The translations under genes and the position numbers were made by a program. Under the pieces are notes generated by a model that saw only the letters and a program-made list of their open reading frames with translations, did not search any database and was not told the DNA's origin. Source: Bowmanella pacifica (GTDB lineage: Bacteria; Pseudomonadota; Gammaproteobacteria; Enterobacterales; Alteromonadaceae). From it: 64,000 nucleotides of DNA. How positions within the stretch are numbered: the first letter of the stretch is position 1; each line of letters begins with the position of its first letter. The stretch spans positions 186,001 through 250,000 of the forward strand of contig NZ_BMLS01000003.1 in the NCBI RefSeq assembly GCF_014645355.1. The letters are read 5' to 3'. Positions 8,356 to 19,838 of this stretch are shown piece after piece.

Positions 8356-9753
8356 ATGGCACACACCCCCGTGGTAGAAATTCTCAAGGGTCAGCACCAG
8401 GTAGGTGCAGAGGTTGTAGTCAAGGGCTGGGTACGTACCCGCCGTGACTCTAAAGCAGGCTTGTCTTTCATCGCAGTGCATGATGGCAGCTGCTTTGATG
8501 CTATTCAGGTTATTGCCCTGAATAACCTTGAGAATTATAACGATGTGCAAAAGCTTACCGCAGGCTGTTCTGTTGCGGTCACAGGTACGCTTAAAGCATC
8601 CGAGGGGCAAGGACAGGCACTGGAAATCGATGCCACCGGTATTGAGGTGGTAGGTTGGGTGGAAAACCCCGATACCTACCCCATGGCCGCTAAACGCCAC
8701 AGTATCGAATTTTTGCGTGAACATGCCCACTTGCGTCCACGTACCAACGTGATTGGCGCCGTAACCAGGGTGCGTAATTGCCTGTCTCAGGCCATTCACC
8801 GCTTTTTCCATGAGCGCGGTTATCTGTGGATCAGCACACCTATTGTGACAGCCAGTGACACCGAAGGTGCTGGCGAAATGTTCAGGGTATCCACCTTAGA
8901 CTTGCTCAATATTCCTAAAACCGACAAAGGCGAAGTGGATTTCAGCCAGGACTTCTTCGGTAAAGAAGCCTTTTTGACCGTATCTGGTCAGCTAAATGGC
9001 GAAACTTACGCCTGTGCCTTGTCCAAGATTTATACCTTCGGTCCCACCTTCAGGGCAGAAAACTCCAATACCAGCCGTCACCTGGCTGAATTTTGGATGA
9101 TCGAGCCAGAAGTGGCTTTTGCTGATCTCAGTGATATTGCGCAATTGGCCGAAGATTTGCTCAAGTACGTCTTTAAAGCGGTACTCGAAGAACGCGGTGA
9201 TGATATGGCATTCTTTGCAGACCGTATCAATAAAGATGCCATCAGCCGTCTGGAAAAAGTGATCGACCAAGATTTCGTGCGTATGGATTACACCGATGCC
9301 ATCGACATCCTCAAACAGTCCGGCAAGCAATTTGAATTCCCGGTTGAATGGGGAGTGGATCTGTCTTCTGAGCACGAGCGCTATCTGGCAGAAGAGCATG
9401 TGGGTGCGCCCATTATCATGCAGAACTACCCCAAAGACATTAAAGCCTTCTACATGCGTGCTAATGATGACGGTAAAACAGTGGCCGCTATGGACGTGCT
9501 GGCGCCTGGTATTGGAGAGATCATTGGTGGCTCTCAGCGTGAAGAGCGCTTGGATGTATTCGACCAACGCCTGGAAGAAATGGGCCTGAATAAAGAAGAT
9601 TACAGCTGGTATCGCGACTTGCGCCGTTATGGCAGCGTGCCTCATTCTGGCTTTGGTCTGGGCTTTGAGCGCTTGGTTGCTTATGTCACCGGCATGCAAA
9701 ACGTGCGTGATGTTATCCCCTTCCCGCGCACACCCGGCAACGCCAACTACTAA
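8356..9753 (+). CDS. asnS: asparaginyl-tRNA synthetase
   Basis: A 465-residue class IIb aminoacyl-tRNA synthetase that charges tRNA-Asn. The N-terminal OB-fold anticodon-binding domain ([20 protein letters not shown], residues 21-40) is followed by the catalytic domain. Motif 2 is seen as [19 protein letters not shown], and motif 3 as [15 protein letters not shown] near the C-terminus. Length is one residue short of E. coli AsnS (466). GAGAGG lies 6 bases before the ATG. Monocistronic, closed by a perfect-palindrome terminator. Confidence 0.98.
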   Translation: MAHTPVVEILKGQHQVGAEVVVKGWVRTRRDSKAGLSFIAVHDGSCFDAIQVIALNNLENYNDVQKLTAGCSVAVTGTLKASEGQGQALEIDATGIEVVGWVENPDTYPMAAKRHSIEFLREHAHLRPRTNVIGAVTRVRNCLSQAIHRFFHERGYLWISTPIVTASDTEGAGEMFRVSTLDLLNIPKTDKGEVDFSQDFFGKEAFLTVSGQLNGETYACALSKIYTFGPTFRAENSNTSRHLAEFWMIEPEVAFADLSDIAQLAEDLLKYVFKAVLEERGDDMAFFADRINKDAISRLEKVIDQDFVRMDYTDAIDILKQSGKQFEFPVEWGVDLSSEHERYLAEEHVGAPIIMQNYPKDIKAFYMRANDDGKTVAAMDVLAPGIGEIIGGSQREERLDVFDQRLEEMGLNKEDYSWYRDLRRYGSVPHSGFGLGFERLVAYVTGMQNVRDVIPFPRTPGNANY

Positions 9754-9760
9754 TGAATTG

Positions 9761-9787
9761 AAAAACGGGCCAGCTGGCCCGTTTTTT
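9761..9787. terminator. bidirectional terminator after asnS
   Basis: Bases 9761-9773 (aaaaacgggccag) are followed immediately by their exact reverse complement at 9774-9786, a 26-bp perfect palindrome with A and T tracts on either side. It serves asnS and the convergent gene that ends at 9786. Confidence 0.9.
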
Positions 9788-10352
9788 ACTTTAGCGCTTC
9801 ATCCAACTCGGTTACCGGAAAGGCGTTGGCAAAGGCTTGCAATTGCTCGCTGTCCATCTGCTCTGAGCTGAAGCTTAGGAGGCCTCCACTTCTTAACGAG
9901 ACCTGTAGCACAAGTTTGTCTGGCTCCTGCATTATCATGGCACTGCGGCGCTGAATGCGCAGGGCTTGCCCTTGTCCGCTCTGCAAGCCTAACTGGCTGA
10001 ATGCACTTAAGGCGCTAACCAAACCACCGGCTGCACCGCTGGCTAGACTGACATTGACCTTCAGCTCATCCTTTTGGTAATCCCGCTCCAGACTGGTAAA
10101 CCCCAGGGCCTGTTGATGGGCGATTTCTCCGCCGCTGAATCCGGCAATATCATCTTTAAACAACGCGCTAAGCACATTTTGCTTTTCCTGCTCCAGCAGT
10201 GTGACGCACCAACGGGCTTCTTCTAATGCGCCGTCCAGATCGTCCTTAGCATAGAGCTTGGCAGCCAATTCGCAGCTTTCTTTAGGGGACTCCTCGGCGG
10301 CTAAGCCATAACTCGCTGATAGCAGCGGCAGCAGTAACCAGGCTTTATTCAT
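9786..10352 (-). CDS. periplasmic protein of unknown function
   Basis: A 188-residue secreted protein. A signal peptide is clear (MNKAWLLLPLLSASYGLAA, cleavage probably near residue 19). The mature part starts with Cys-containing helices (CELAAKLYAKDDLDGALEEARWCVTLL) that resemble a single tetratricopeptide-like helix pair. A glycine- and alanine-rich stretch (SLASGAAGGLVSALSAFS) and a beta-rich C-terminal end follow. A GTG lies one codon upstream, but AAGGA is spaced 7 bases from the ATG at 10352, which I prefer. No family recognised. It converges on asnS and ends inside the shared terminator. Confidence 0.65.
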   Translation of the reverse strand: MNKAWLLLPLLSASYGLAAEESPKESCELAAKLYAKDDLDGALEEARWCVTLLEQEKQNVLSALFKDDIAGFSGGEIAHQQALGFTSLERDYQKDELKVNVSLASGAAGGLVSALSAFSQLGLQSGQGQALRIQRRSAMIMQEPDKLVLQVSLRSGGLLSFSSEQMDSEQLQAFANAFPVTELDEALK

Positions 10353-10396
10353 CACATCGTCCTTCTCGTTATGCTGCCAAAATGACAGGCAGCAGA

Positions 10397-10951
10397 TTAT
10401 TCGTTCCAGAATTCAAAATAGTCAGCACTGTCCTTGGGTTTTCTGGGCAATGCCTGTGCTTGTGGCGTGCCCAGATACAAAAAGCCGACAATTTCGTCCT
10501 GCTCTTGTAACGCAAAGGCTTTTTTAACCTCATCGTTCTGGGCATAACTGCCGGTACGCCAAATACCGTTAAACCCCTGTGCCAGCGCCGCCATTTGCAT
10601 GGCGTGAACCGCACAAGCCGTTGAGGCAACCTGTTCAATCCAGGGAACTTTAGGATTCTCCTGATACTTGGTAATAGCAACAATCACCATTGGGGCACGA
10701 AGGGGCAACTGTGGTGCCCTTTCAATATCCTTTTCCGACATATCAGAGGCAATAGCTGCTTGTTCCAGCAACTCTCCCAGTCGGTTTAATCCCTGCCCCT
10801 GACACACCACAAAGCGCCAAGGTGTCAGGGCAGCATGATCCGGCGCGCGCAAAGCGGCCTGCATAATGTTCTCAAGAACCTCACCGGCAGGGGCTGGCTC
10901 TTGCAATCTGGGCTGGGAGGTACGGTTTAATAACAGCTCTAATGCGTGCAT
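10397..10951 (-). CDS. ydjA: YdjA-type NAD(P)H nitroreductase
   Basis: A 184-residue FMN-dependent oxidoreductase of the minimal nitroreductase family. The start MHALELLLNR aligns with E. coli YdjA (MDALELLINR), so I take the ATG at 10951 rather than the in-frame one at 10963. Conserved pieces include LRAPDHAALTPWRF (FMN contact), AQGFNGIWRTG and FLYLGTPQ. Length matches YdjA (183 aa). The physiological substrate of YdjA is unsettled, and nothing nearby settles it. The downstream gene for a periplasmic protein follows after 44 bases. Confidence 0.88.
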   Translation of the reverse strand: MHALELLLNRTSQPRLQEPAPAGEVLENIMQAALRAPDHAALTPWRFVVCQGQGLNRLGELLEQAAIASDMSEKDIERAPQLPLRAPMVIVAITKYQENPKVPWIEQVASTACAVHAMQMAALAQGFNGIWRTGSYAQNDEVKKAFALQEQDEIVGFLYLGTPQAQALPRKPKDSADYFEFWNE

Positions 10952-11015
10952 AACAAGTATCAAAGAATGGATTCTGGCGCTAAATTAGAAAAGGATAGGC
11001 CAATTTACAAGGGGC

Positions 11016-11219
11016 ATGATGCGAAAAAATCCACCGAACCCGACCAAAATCAACAGTGCAGTGCCAAAAGGCGCCTTTCATCGCCTGTTTATCAAACAGC
11101 AAACCAAAGTTAATGCCAAGCCCGGTACCGCCAGACTGCTGAAAACCTTTGCCGAAGAGGATTATCGGCGCATCGCCAAACTCATTGCGCATTGGCTAAA
11201 TGAGCAGCCACACGGATAA
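11016..11219 (+). CDS. small basic protein, unknown
   Basis: An open frame of 67 codons starting with tandem ATGs (11016 and 11019), preceded by AAGGGG at 11009-11014, which suits the second ATG. The product is strongly basic in its first half (TKINSAVPKGAFHRLFIKQQTK) and ends in an amphipathic helix (YRRIAKLIAHWLNEQ). It fills the space between divergent ydjA and the end of fadH. The organised helix and ribosome binding site suggest it is real; I do not recognise the family. Confidence 0.55.
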   Translation: MMRKNPPNPTKINSAVPKGAFHRLFIKQQTKVNAKPGTARLLKTFAEEDYRRIAKLIAHWLNEQPHG

Positions 11220-11233
11220 TCCTCGCACCTTGA

Positions 11234-13333
<2,100 letters not shown>

Positions 13334-13452
13334 CTAACGCAAAAACCTATCAATAGAAACGACAAACACGATTAAACCATCTTTGCGACAGCATAAATTC
13401 GTAAGCGGTCATAAAAAATTACATTTGCAGTTTCTCGTTACGCCCGACATTG

Positions 13453-13469
13453 GATAGGATAGACCTATC
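13453..13469. repeat. inverted repeat upstream of sppA
   Basis: GATAGG (13453-13458) and CCTATC (13464-13469) are exact inverse copies with a 5-base spacer, about 22 bases before the sppA ATG. Flanking ACATT and AATGT extend the symmetry loosely. It could be an operator overlapping the promoter. Confidence 0.35.
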
Positions 13470-13491
13470 ACAAATGTAATATGCAGTAGTT

Positions 13492-15351
13492 ATGGCAACT
13501 CAAAAAGGTCTGTTCCGCACCCTCGCAGGAGGGCTGTGGTCTGTATTGAACTTCTCGCGCAAGCTGTTTTTCAATCTGTTGTTCCTGTTTATCGTAATAG
13601 CGCTGATCATCGCTATCGCGTCAGAGGATGGAAAGGTCGTTGTGCCCAAGGATTCGGCATTGGTATTAAACCTGAATGGCAAACTGGTGATTGAGAAAAC
13701 CGCCGTTGATCCCTTCGCTAAGTTTATGCAGGAAGCCTTCGAAGAAAAAGAAGAGAACCCCGAAGTCTTATTGCGTGATGTTCTGTTCGCCATCGACAAT
13801 GCCAAGCATGATCGTCGCATTAAAGCCCTGGTACTGGATCTGCATGGCTTGCAGCAAGGTGGCCTGGATAAGCTGCAGCAAGTGGGCGATGCACTGGACA
13901 GTTTTAAAGAAAGCGAAAAGCCCATATACGCCATCGGCGATTATTTTAGTCAGGATCAGTATTATCTGGCGGCCCACGCCGACCATTTATATATGAACCC
14001 CATGGGCTGGATGATTCTGGATGGCTATGGTCGTTATCGTTTGTACTTCAAATCCATGCTGGAAAAGCTGAAAGCCACAACCCATGTATTTCGGGTAGGT
14101 ACCTTCAAGTCGGCCATTGAACCCTTTATTCGCGACGATATGTCCGATGCGGCCAAGCAGGCTAATCAAGCCTGGTTGGATGCCTTGTGGGGTCAGTATA
14201 AGGCCGATGTTGCTGCCGCCAGGGGAATGGATATCAGTAACTTTGACGAGAAGCTGGATAGCTTCCTGGCCAAGTTCTCTAAAGTGGGCGGTGATTTTGC
14301 CCAGTATGCAGTAGACAATAACTGGGTTGACGGCTTGCGTAACCGCGAAGAAATTCGCTCTGAACTGACCGCCCTGGTTGGTGAAGATAAATCCGCTCGT
14401 GGTTACAAGCACATCAACTTTAAGCAGTATCTACAGGTGATTAACGGCCCTTATTTGCCTGTCCATAAAGATACCGATCATGTGGGGATTGTTGTGGCCA
14501 GCGGTACTATTTTAAATGGTACACAAAAGGCCGGCACTATTGGCGGAGACAGCACGGCAGCATTGCTGCGCAAAGCCCGCCTGGATGATAGTGTGAAAGC
14601 CGTTGTGCTCTATGTTGACTCGCCGGGAGGCAGCGCCTTTGCCTCAGAGGTGATTCGCCAGGAAGTTGAAAACATCAAAGCCGCCGGTAAACCCTTGGTG
14701 GTGTCTATGAGCACTTACGCGGCATCCGGCGGTTACTGGATATCAGCCGGTGCCGATGAAATCTGGGCTGCCCCTAGTACCATCACGGGCTCCATCGGTA
14801 TCTTCGGTATGTTTATGACCTATGAAAATAGCCTGGATTACCTGGGTATTCATGCCGATGGTGTGGGTACAACAGAATTTGCAGGGATGAGCCCAGTCAG
14901 AGCGCTGGATCCTCGCATTGGTGAAGTTATTCAGCGCAACATAGAGCATGGCTACGAGCAATTTATTGACTTGGTTGCCACCGAGCGAGATATGGAAAAA
15001 GCACAGGTCGACAGTATCGCTCAGGGACGTGTGTGGATAGGTCAAACAGCACTGGAGCTGGGATTGGTGGATAAGCTAGGTTACTTAGATGATGCTATTA
15101 GTGCCGCCGCCGAATTCGCTGGGCTTGAGCAATACGATACCAAGTATGTGCAGCGTGATTTAAGCCCGAAAGAACAGTTCTGGAATGAATTCTTTGGTGT
15201 TGCCTCCTTGTGGTTTGGTGAAGCCCTGAAGAGCCAAAGTGACGGCGAGTTAATGGGGCTGGTTAAACAGCTGGTTGCCGAATTTGATGTATTTGCCAAA
15301 TTCAATGACCCCCGCGGTGCTTATGCATTCTGCCTGCCCTGCGAACTCTGA
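13492..15351 (+). CDS. sppA: signal peptide peptidase A, 67K type
   Basis: A 619-residue inner-membrane serine peptidase that degrades cleaved signal peptides. One membrane anchor at about residues 24-43 is followed by two tandem S49 peptidase domains in the periplasm. The catalytic dyad is intact: Lys206 in RVGTFKSAIEPF in the first domain and Ser412 in TYAASGGYWISAGAD in the second, as in E. coli (Lys209/Ser409). DSPGGSAFASEVIR is also conserved. The C-terminus ends unusually with a Cys-containing tail (FCLPCEL). Monocistronic with a strong terminator; divergent from fadH. Confidence 0.95.
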   Translation: MATQKGLFRTLAGGLWSVLNFSRKLFFNLLFLFIVIALIIAIASEDGKVVVPKDSALVLNLNGKLVIEKTAVDPFAKFMQEAFEEKEENPEVLLRDVLFAIDNAKHDRRIKALVLDLHGLQQGGLDKLQQVGDALDSFKESEKPIYAIGDYFSQDQYYLAAHADHLYMNPMGWMILDGYGRYRLYFKSMLEKLKATTHVFRVGTFKSAIEPFIRDDMSDAAKQANQAWLDALWGQYKADVAAARGMDISNFDEKLDSFLAKFSKVGGDFAQYAVDNNWVDGLRNREEIRSELTALVGEDKSARGYKHINFKQYLQVINGPYLPVHKDTDHVGIVVASGTILNGTQKAGTIGGDSTAALLRKARLDDSVKAVVLYVDSPGGSAFASEVIRQEVENIKAAGKPLVVSMSTYAASGGYWISAGADEIWAAPSTITGSIGIFGMFMTYENSLDYLGIHADGVGTTEFAGMSPVRALDPRIGEVIQRNIEHGYEQFIDLVATERDMEKAQVDSIAQGRVWIGQTALELGLVDKLGYLDDAISAAAEFAGLEQYDTKYVQRDLSPKEQFWNEFFGVASLWFGEALKSQSDGELMGLVKQLVAEFDVFAKFNDPRGAYAFCLPCEL

Positions 15352-15368
15352 TACGCTCAACTAAGTTT

Positions 15369-15397
15369 AAAGGCACCCAACTGGGTGCCTTTATTTT
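15369..15397 (+). terminator. terminator after sppA
   Basis: AAAGGCACCCA (15369-15379) pairs perfectly with TGGGTGCCTTT (15382-15392) with a 2-base loop, followed by attttt. It is 18 bases after the sppA stop. Confidence 0.9.
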
Positions 15398-15485
15398 TGC
15401 CAGCACAAAAGTCCCTCCTCTCCTGCCACAAATTCAATCGTGTAAACCACGAGCTTACTTATGTAGACATCTTCGATGTTGAATC

Positions 15486-15503
15486 ACATCCAGGCCTGGA
15501 TGT
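15486..15503. repeat. perfect 18-bp palindrome in the sppA/M14 intergenic region
   Basis: ACATCCAGGCCTGGATGT is its own reverse complement. It lies between the two terminators that close the convergent sppA and carboxypeptidase genes, in about 150 bases with no convincing gene. Function unknown: it has no T tract to be a terminator and no nearby promoter to be an operator. Confidence 0.5.
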
Positions 15504-15547
15504 TTAGGCTAGCAACGCCTGTAGTGGATAGGTCAATGATACAGCAG

Positions 15548-15577
15548 AAAAAAAGCCCCGATGAAACCGGGGCTTTT
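15548..15577 (-). terminator. terminator of the M14 peptidase operon
   Basis: AAAAGCCCCG (15551-15560) pairs with CGGGGCTTTT (15568-15577). On the minus strand the stem is followed by a long T run (complement of 15547-15554), so it ends transcription of the gene that stops at 15587. Confidence 0.85.
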
Positions 15578-15586
15578 AACTTGATA

Positions 15587-18175
15587 CTAAGCGCGTGGCT
15601 TATTGAAGGCTTTAGAGAAGAACAGGCTGTTCATAAAGAGCTTTTCTGTACCATAGAAGTAAGCACGGAAATTGGGATTGTCGGTGAATAAAATAACCGA
15701 CCCTTTGCCCTTGCGCTCAGCGACCAGCATGGCCTTACCGGCCAGTTGTTGCTGGTTTTCTGGCGATGCAAAGCCACTAAGCAAGGGCTTATCAGCAATT
15801 TTCACCACGGTAGCAAACGGATTTTTCGGCGGCTCAAAAGCCAACAAGCTGTTGCGCTGGCTGGCGATTTCGCGGCGCTGGTAACCAAAACCCAACGGAT
15901 GGGTATTGTCCAGATCACCTGCCATAATCGCACCACCAATGATGTCTTGTGCTTCGGCATTCTCTTTGTTGGCGTAATCGATACGAGGCGCACTGGCCAG
16001 CTTACCCTTATTGAACTTAACTGGGCTCAAGTCAAGTAATTTTTGTCCTGCCCACTTGGCACCGTCACGGATACCCACCACTGTGCCACCGTCTTTGACC
16101 CAGGTATCGATTTTCTGCACGGTTTTATCGGCCAGATCACTGTAGCTTCCCCCCACCATTACCAGGTGGCTGTAATCCTGCAAACGTACCCAGGACAGCT
16201 TGTCTTTATGCAGCAACACCACGGGCATTTGCATACGCTTGTCCAGTAAGTGCCAGACTTCCCCCGCATCGTACTGAGAAATACCTTCACCAATAACCAG
16301 CAGCACCTTAGGCTGATCCAGTTCCAGCATCAGGTTACTGCCCAGATCCATGCCAACGCTGGCCGTGAACGCGGTACCAACGGCATAAACCGGCACACCG
16401 TCCTCTTGGGCTATCTGACTCATCAGACTATGCAGCTCGTCCGGCTTTGCACCGCCCTGCCAGCCCACTGACATCATAATACTGCCACGACCCAGAGTAA
16501 CTTTGCCTTTATCCGAATCGGTAGTGAACGGCTCTGTGGTTACTCGCGGACGGAAACCTGCATCAAGTAAACGGTACAAGGCACGCGGTGCATAATAGTG
16601 ACTCCAGTCAAACACATAAGCCACATCAGCTTTTGCTGGTGCAGGTTGACGTGGGAAAGCCGGTAACACCGTATCACCTGTCTTGAAAGACCGGCTGGTC
16701 ACTGCAGCATAATCCACCCCAAAGGCCAATGGCATAGTCCAGCCTGACACATCGTAGAAGGTGTTATTTTCAAAACGGGTGATACGCTCAAACATGCCTT
16801 TGATCATCCGGTACGTGGGCTGATCAGTTTCCACTACAAAGGCATTGCTGGCAGAAAACACCTTACCCTCAACTTTGATATCACGGGCAAGACGCTTCAC
16901 CTCAATGTGGTTGCGGTGTAAGAGTTCCAGGAAATGGAAAGCACGCGCATCATCACCAGGTACAGAGAATACATAGGCCTTGGTTTTATCATCTTCAGCC
17001 AGTGACTTGGTTGCATCAGCAAACTTACGCTGGAAACTGAGCAAAGATTCACGCTTCGCCGCCGCGCTGTCGAGCAGAGATATACCAACCCGATATTGGG
17101 TACGGATGTTATCTCTGAACGATAGCAAACCACGAGGGGTATTCAGTTCACCTGAAGTACTGGATTGTTCAAACAGAATACCTAAGCTGCCATACATATG
17201 CGGGTAGGTTGCACCCTTACCTATATAAAAGTTGTCATAAGATTCTTCATTGAAATACAGGCGGGCTTCGCTATCCATGAAATCGCGCGGCCCTTGCACC
17301 ACATCACTGAGTAGCGCCATGGCGTCTTTTCCAATCAAAGGAAAGACCCGGTCCGGCGCACCAGGGTGGAAATAGTATGACTTGTGCGAATGCATTTCGT
17401 GGAAGTCAGCTACCATATTTGGCCGCCACTGATGGAACTTGGCTACCCAACCCACCGGCTCAGGATGTTGCTGTAACATCCACTGACGGTTCAAATCAAA
17501 CCAATAGTGGTTAGTGCGACCTGATGGCCAGGGCTCACCGTGCTGCGCACTCACCCCATCGGTCATCGGAACTTCTGAACCAAAGGTCCAGTTCCAGCCT
17601 GACTCACGTGTATTTCCGTCCGGGTTGAAGCTGGCGGTCAGCAAGATCACACTGTCTTTTAAAATGCGGTCGATTTGCTCACCGGTCGCAGCAGCCAAAT
17701 GGTAAGCCGTCGGCATAGCCGCATCGGTTGAACTGACTTCACTACCGTGTACCCCGTAGTTAACCCAGCTCACTACCGGCATGTCCTGACCGATGGCCTT
17801 CTTATTACCCGGCTTTTGCAAAGCCAAGTGGGCAGCGCGGATGTCTTCCAGGCGAGCCAGATTCTCGGGACTACTGATAGTCAGGGTGACAATAGGACGA
17901 TTCTCATGACTGCGAGCGATGACTTCGTACTGGATGCGGTCCGATTTTTCTGCCAGCAGCTTAAGGTAGCTCACCATTAAATCATTGCGCGCTACCCGTT
18001 TACCCAATGGGTGTCCCAAAAAAGCTTCAGGCGTAGGAATAGTCGGATTAAATCCAACATCCTGCGGATAAAAGGTCTGTGCATCCCGAACATCTGCCTG
18101 CACTGACAGACTAAATACCGAGCCTGCCAATATCAATCCCACTTTTAGGGTACGGGGAAGGGTTCTAATCAACAT
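15587..18175 (-). CDS. secreted M14-family zinc carboxypeptidase
   Basis: A large (862 aa) exported peptidase. The start is taken at the ATG at 18175, giving a signal peptide MLIRTLPRTLKVGLILAGSV that ends at VQA; a TTG five codons upstream is possible. The M14 catalytic domain follows: NYGVHGSEVSSTDA supplies the zinc HxxE pair and DFHEMHSHKSYYF the second-histidine region, with SFNPDGNTR as the substrate-binding arginine block. The C-terminal 400 residues (from about 490) look like a class I glutamine-amidotransferase-like fold (HLVMVGGSYSDLADKTVQKIDTW), seen in several large bacterial M14 proteins. It lies downstream of the aminoacylase and TonB receptor, implying peptide scavenging. Confidence 0.88.
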   Translation of the reverse strand: MLIRTLPRTLKVGLILAGSVFSLSVQADVRDAQTFYPQDVGFNPTIPTPEAFLGHPLGKRVARNDLMVSYLKLLAEKSDRIQYEVIARSHENRPIVTLTISSPENLARLEDIRAAHLALQKPGNKKAIGQDMPVVSWVNYGVHGSEVSSTDAAMPTAYHLAAATGEQIDRILKDSVILLTASFNPDGNTRESGWNWTFGSEVPMTDGVSAQHGEPWPSGRTNHYWFDLNRQWMLQQHPEPVGWVAKFHQWRPNMVADFHEMHSHKSYYFHPGAPDRVFPLIGKDAMALLSDVVQGPRDFMDSEARLYFNEESYDNFYIGKGATYPHMYGSLGILFEQSSTSGELNTPRGLLSFRDNIRTQYRVGISLLDSAAAKRESLLSFQRKFADATKSLAEDDKTKAYVFSVPGDDARAFHFLELLHRNHIEVKRLARDIKVEGKVFSASNAFVVETDQPTYRMIKGMFERITRFENNTFYDVSGWTMPLAFGVDYAAVTSRSFKTGDTVLPAFPRQPAPAKADVAYVFDWSHYYAPRALYRLLDAGFRPRVTTEPFTTDSDKGKVTLGRGSIMMSVGWQGGAKPDELHSLMSQIAQEDGVPVYAVGTAFTASVGMDLGSNLMLELDQPKVLLVIGEGISQYDAGEVWHLLDKRMQMPVVLLHKDKLSWVRLQDYSHLVMVGGSYSDLADKTVQKIDTWVKDGGTVVGIRDGAKWAGQKLLDLSPVKFNKGKLASAPRIDYANKENAEAQDIIGGAIMAGDLDNTHPLGFGYQRREIASQRNSLLAFEPPKNPFATVVKIADKPLLSGFASPENQQQLAGKAMLVAERKGKGSVILFTDNPNFRAYFYGTEKLFMNSLFFSKAFNKPRA

Positions 18176-18198
18176 CTGTATGTAGCTCAACTTCTATA

Positions 18199-19776
18199 TT
18201 ATGGTTTTTTACGTAGGGCCTGGCCGGCAAGCTCACCGGTCAGTTTTCCTTCCTCTATGGCGGCAACGCCATTAACAAACAGCCATTGCACACCTTCACT
18301 CAACGCTTCTGGATGCATGTAATCAGCACGCGGTGCATACTGCTTTGCATCGAACAAGACTAAATCGGCAGCATAACCAGCTTGTAGTTTTCCGCGGTCT
18401 GCCAAGCCAAAAATCTCGGCAGTTTTACCGCTGCTACGCTGAATATATTCACCTAGGGTTAACAGCGGTTTTTCCTGTACATAAGCCTGATACTTTTTAG
18501 GGAAAGAGGCATACTTACGTGGATGGCCGGGACTACCGTCAGAGGATGTCACCACCCAATCCTGCTGCATAAAGGCTTCAATATCCTGCTCAGACATATT
18601 AAAGCTGGCCACCCTGGCATTACCGGCCAAAATGATCTGCAATGCGGCTTCAATAGGATCAACGCCCCTTTCTGTTGCGACTTGTGCTAGCGTCTTGCCA
18701 CGCAACTCACCGGCAGTAGGATCGCTGATCAATAAGGACTCCGCACCGCCACGGCGACGCAGATTGTCTTGCATTTCTACCTTGATACCGGGCAACTGCG
18801 CAGGGTCCTTCAATCTGGCGTGATATTCTTCTGTGGTACCAGCCAGCGCCCAACGTGGCATCAACGCTCCGGCAACACTGGTTCCGGAGGCTTTCCAGGG
18901 ATATTGATCGGCCGTAACCTGTAAGCCTTTGGCATGGGCATCCTCTACCATCTTAATGATGGTTTGACTCTCTCCCCAAACATCCACACCCAGTGCTTTG
19001 AGGTGCGCAAGGTGAACAGGAATATCCGCGTCGCGAGCAATATCCAGCACTTCCTGTACCGCCGCAACCAGACCAATATGGTAGCTACTTTCGTCGCGAA
19101 TGTGGCTGTCGTACACCCCACCAAATTGGGCGGCCACCTTAGACAAAGCCACAACTTCAGCCGTGTCAGCATAATTACCAGGAACATAGTACAGCCCGGT
19201 TGATAAGCCTAACGCGCCCTCGTGCATGGCCTTTTCAACCAAGGCCTTCATTTGTTCAAGCTCATCGACACTGGCTTTTCGATTCTCCCGGCCCATGACT
19301 TCAGTACGCACCGCGCCATGCCCCACATACAAGGCTACATTGCTGCCAATACCTTGCTTTTCATACAAATCGAAGGTTGCACCTACCTCAACATTGCCCC
19401 CGCCGTCATTGCCACAAAATACCGTGGTGACGCCCTGAGTCAGGTAATTGGCATTCAGGTTGGGCTTACCTTGATTAAAGTCATTACAGGCATGGGTATG
19501 AGGGTCAATAAAGCCAGGTGCCACTACCAGATTAGCGGCATCGATGCGCTTGGTCACACGTAAATTCGCAGGTGCTTCCGGCAATACATCTAGTATCTTA
19601 CCATCTTTAACCAGCACGACACCTGCCATTGGCTTTTGGCCTTCTCCGGTGTAGATATGCTGACTGGAAATAAGGTAGTCAGCGCTAAGCTCGGCATTTC
19701 CTGAACACCCTGCTAACAAACCGGCCGCCAACAGTGCCGAACTTAAGGCACTTAAAGGTGAGAACACATTGCCCAT
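18199..19776 (-). CDS. lipoprotein amidohydrolase, N-acyl-D-amino-acid deacylase family
   Basis: A 525-residue member of the D-aminoacylase branch of amidohydrolases. A lipoprotein signal ends with LLAGC (Cys24 lipidated). The metallo-amidohydrolase domain begins with LVVAPGFIDPHTHACN (HxH metal ligands); the later GVTTVFCGNDGG, HLAHLKALG, TADQYPW and VTSSDGSPGHPRKY segments are typical of D-aminoacylases, including the TSSDG metal aspartate. It should cleave N-acyl-D-amino acids or D-residue dipeptides in the periplasm or on the outer surface. AGGAG lies 7 bases before the ATG. Same strand as the M14 gene, 23 bases apart from its preferred start; a terminator-like hairpin separates it from the TonB receptor gene upstream. 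Confidence 0.9.
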   Translation of the reverse strand: MGNVFSPLSALSSALLAAGLLAGCSGNAELSADYLISSQHIYTGEGQKPMAGVVLVKDGKILDVLPEAPANLRVTKRIDAANLVVAPGFIDPHTHACNDFNQGKPNLNANYLTQGVTTVFCGNDGGGNVEVGATFDLYEKQGIGSNVALYVGHGAVRTEVMGRENRKASVDELEQMKALVEKAMHEGALGLSTGLYYVPGNYADTAEVVALSKVAAQFGGVYDSHIRDESSYHIGLVAAVQEVLDIARDADIPVHLAHLKALGVDVWGESQTIIKMVEDAHAKGLQVTADQYPWKASGTSVAGALMPRWALAGTTEEYHARLKDPAQLPGIKVEMQDNLRRRGGAESLLISDPTAGELRGKTLAQVATERGVDPIEAALQIILAGNARVASFNMSEQDIEAFMQQDWVVTSSDGSPGHPRKYASFPKKYQAYVQEKPLLTLGEYIQRSSGKTAEIFGLADRGKLQAGYAADLVLFDAKQYAPRADYMHPEALSEGVQWLFVNGVAAIEEGKLTGELAGQALRKKP

Positions 19777-19795
19777 AGGTATACTCCTGAAAAAA

Positions 19796-19822
19796 TAAAG
19801 GGCGATAACTCGCCCTTTTTTA
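19796..19822 (-). terminator. intergenic terminator between the TonB receptor and the amidohydrolase
   Basis: GGGCGA (19800-19805) pairs with TCGCCC (19810-19815) with a TAAC loop. T-rich sequence occurs on both sides, so on the minus strand it resembles a rho-independent terminator 17 bases past the receptor stop codon and directly before the amidohydrolase Shine-Dalgarno. It may set a lower level for the downstream enzymes. Confidence 0.65.
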
Positions 19823-19838
19823 TGATAAATGACTCAAC

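Noticed and set aside
15476-15691. A 71-codon open frame after sppA
   Set aside because: It runs through the 18-bp palindrome and a terminator and into the end of the M14 gene; no ribosome site.
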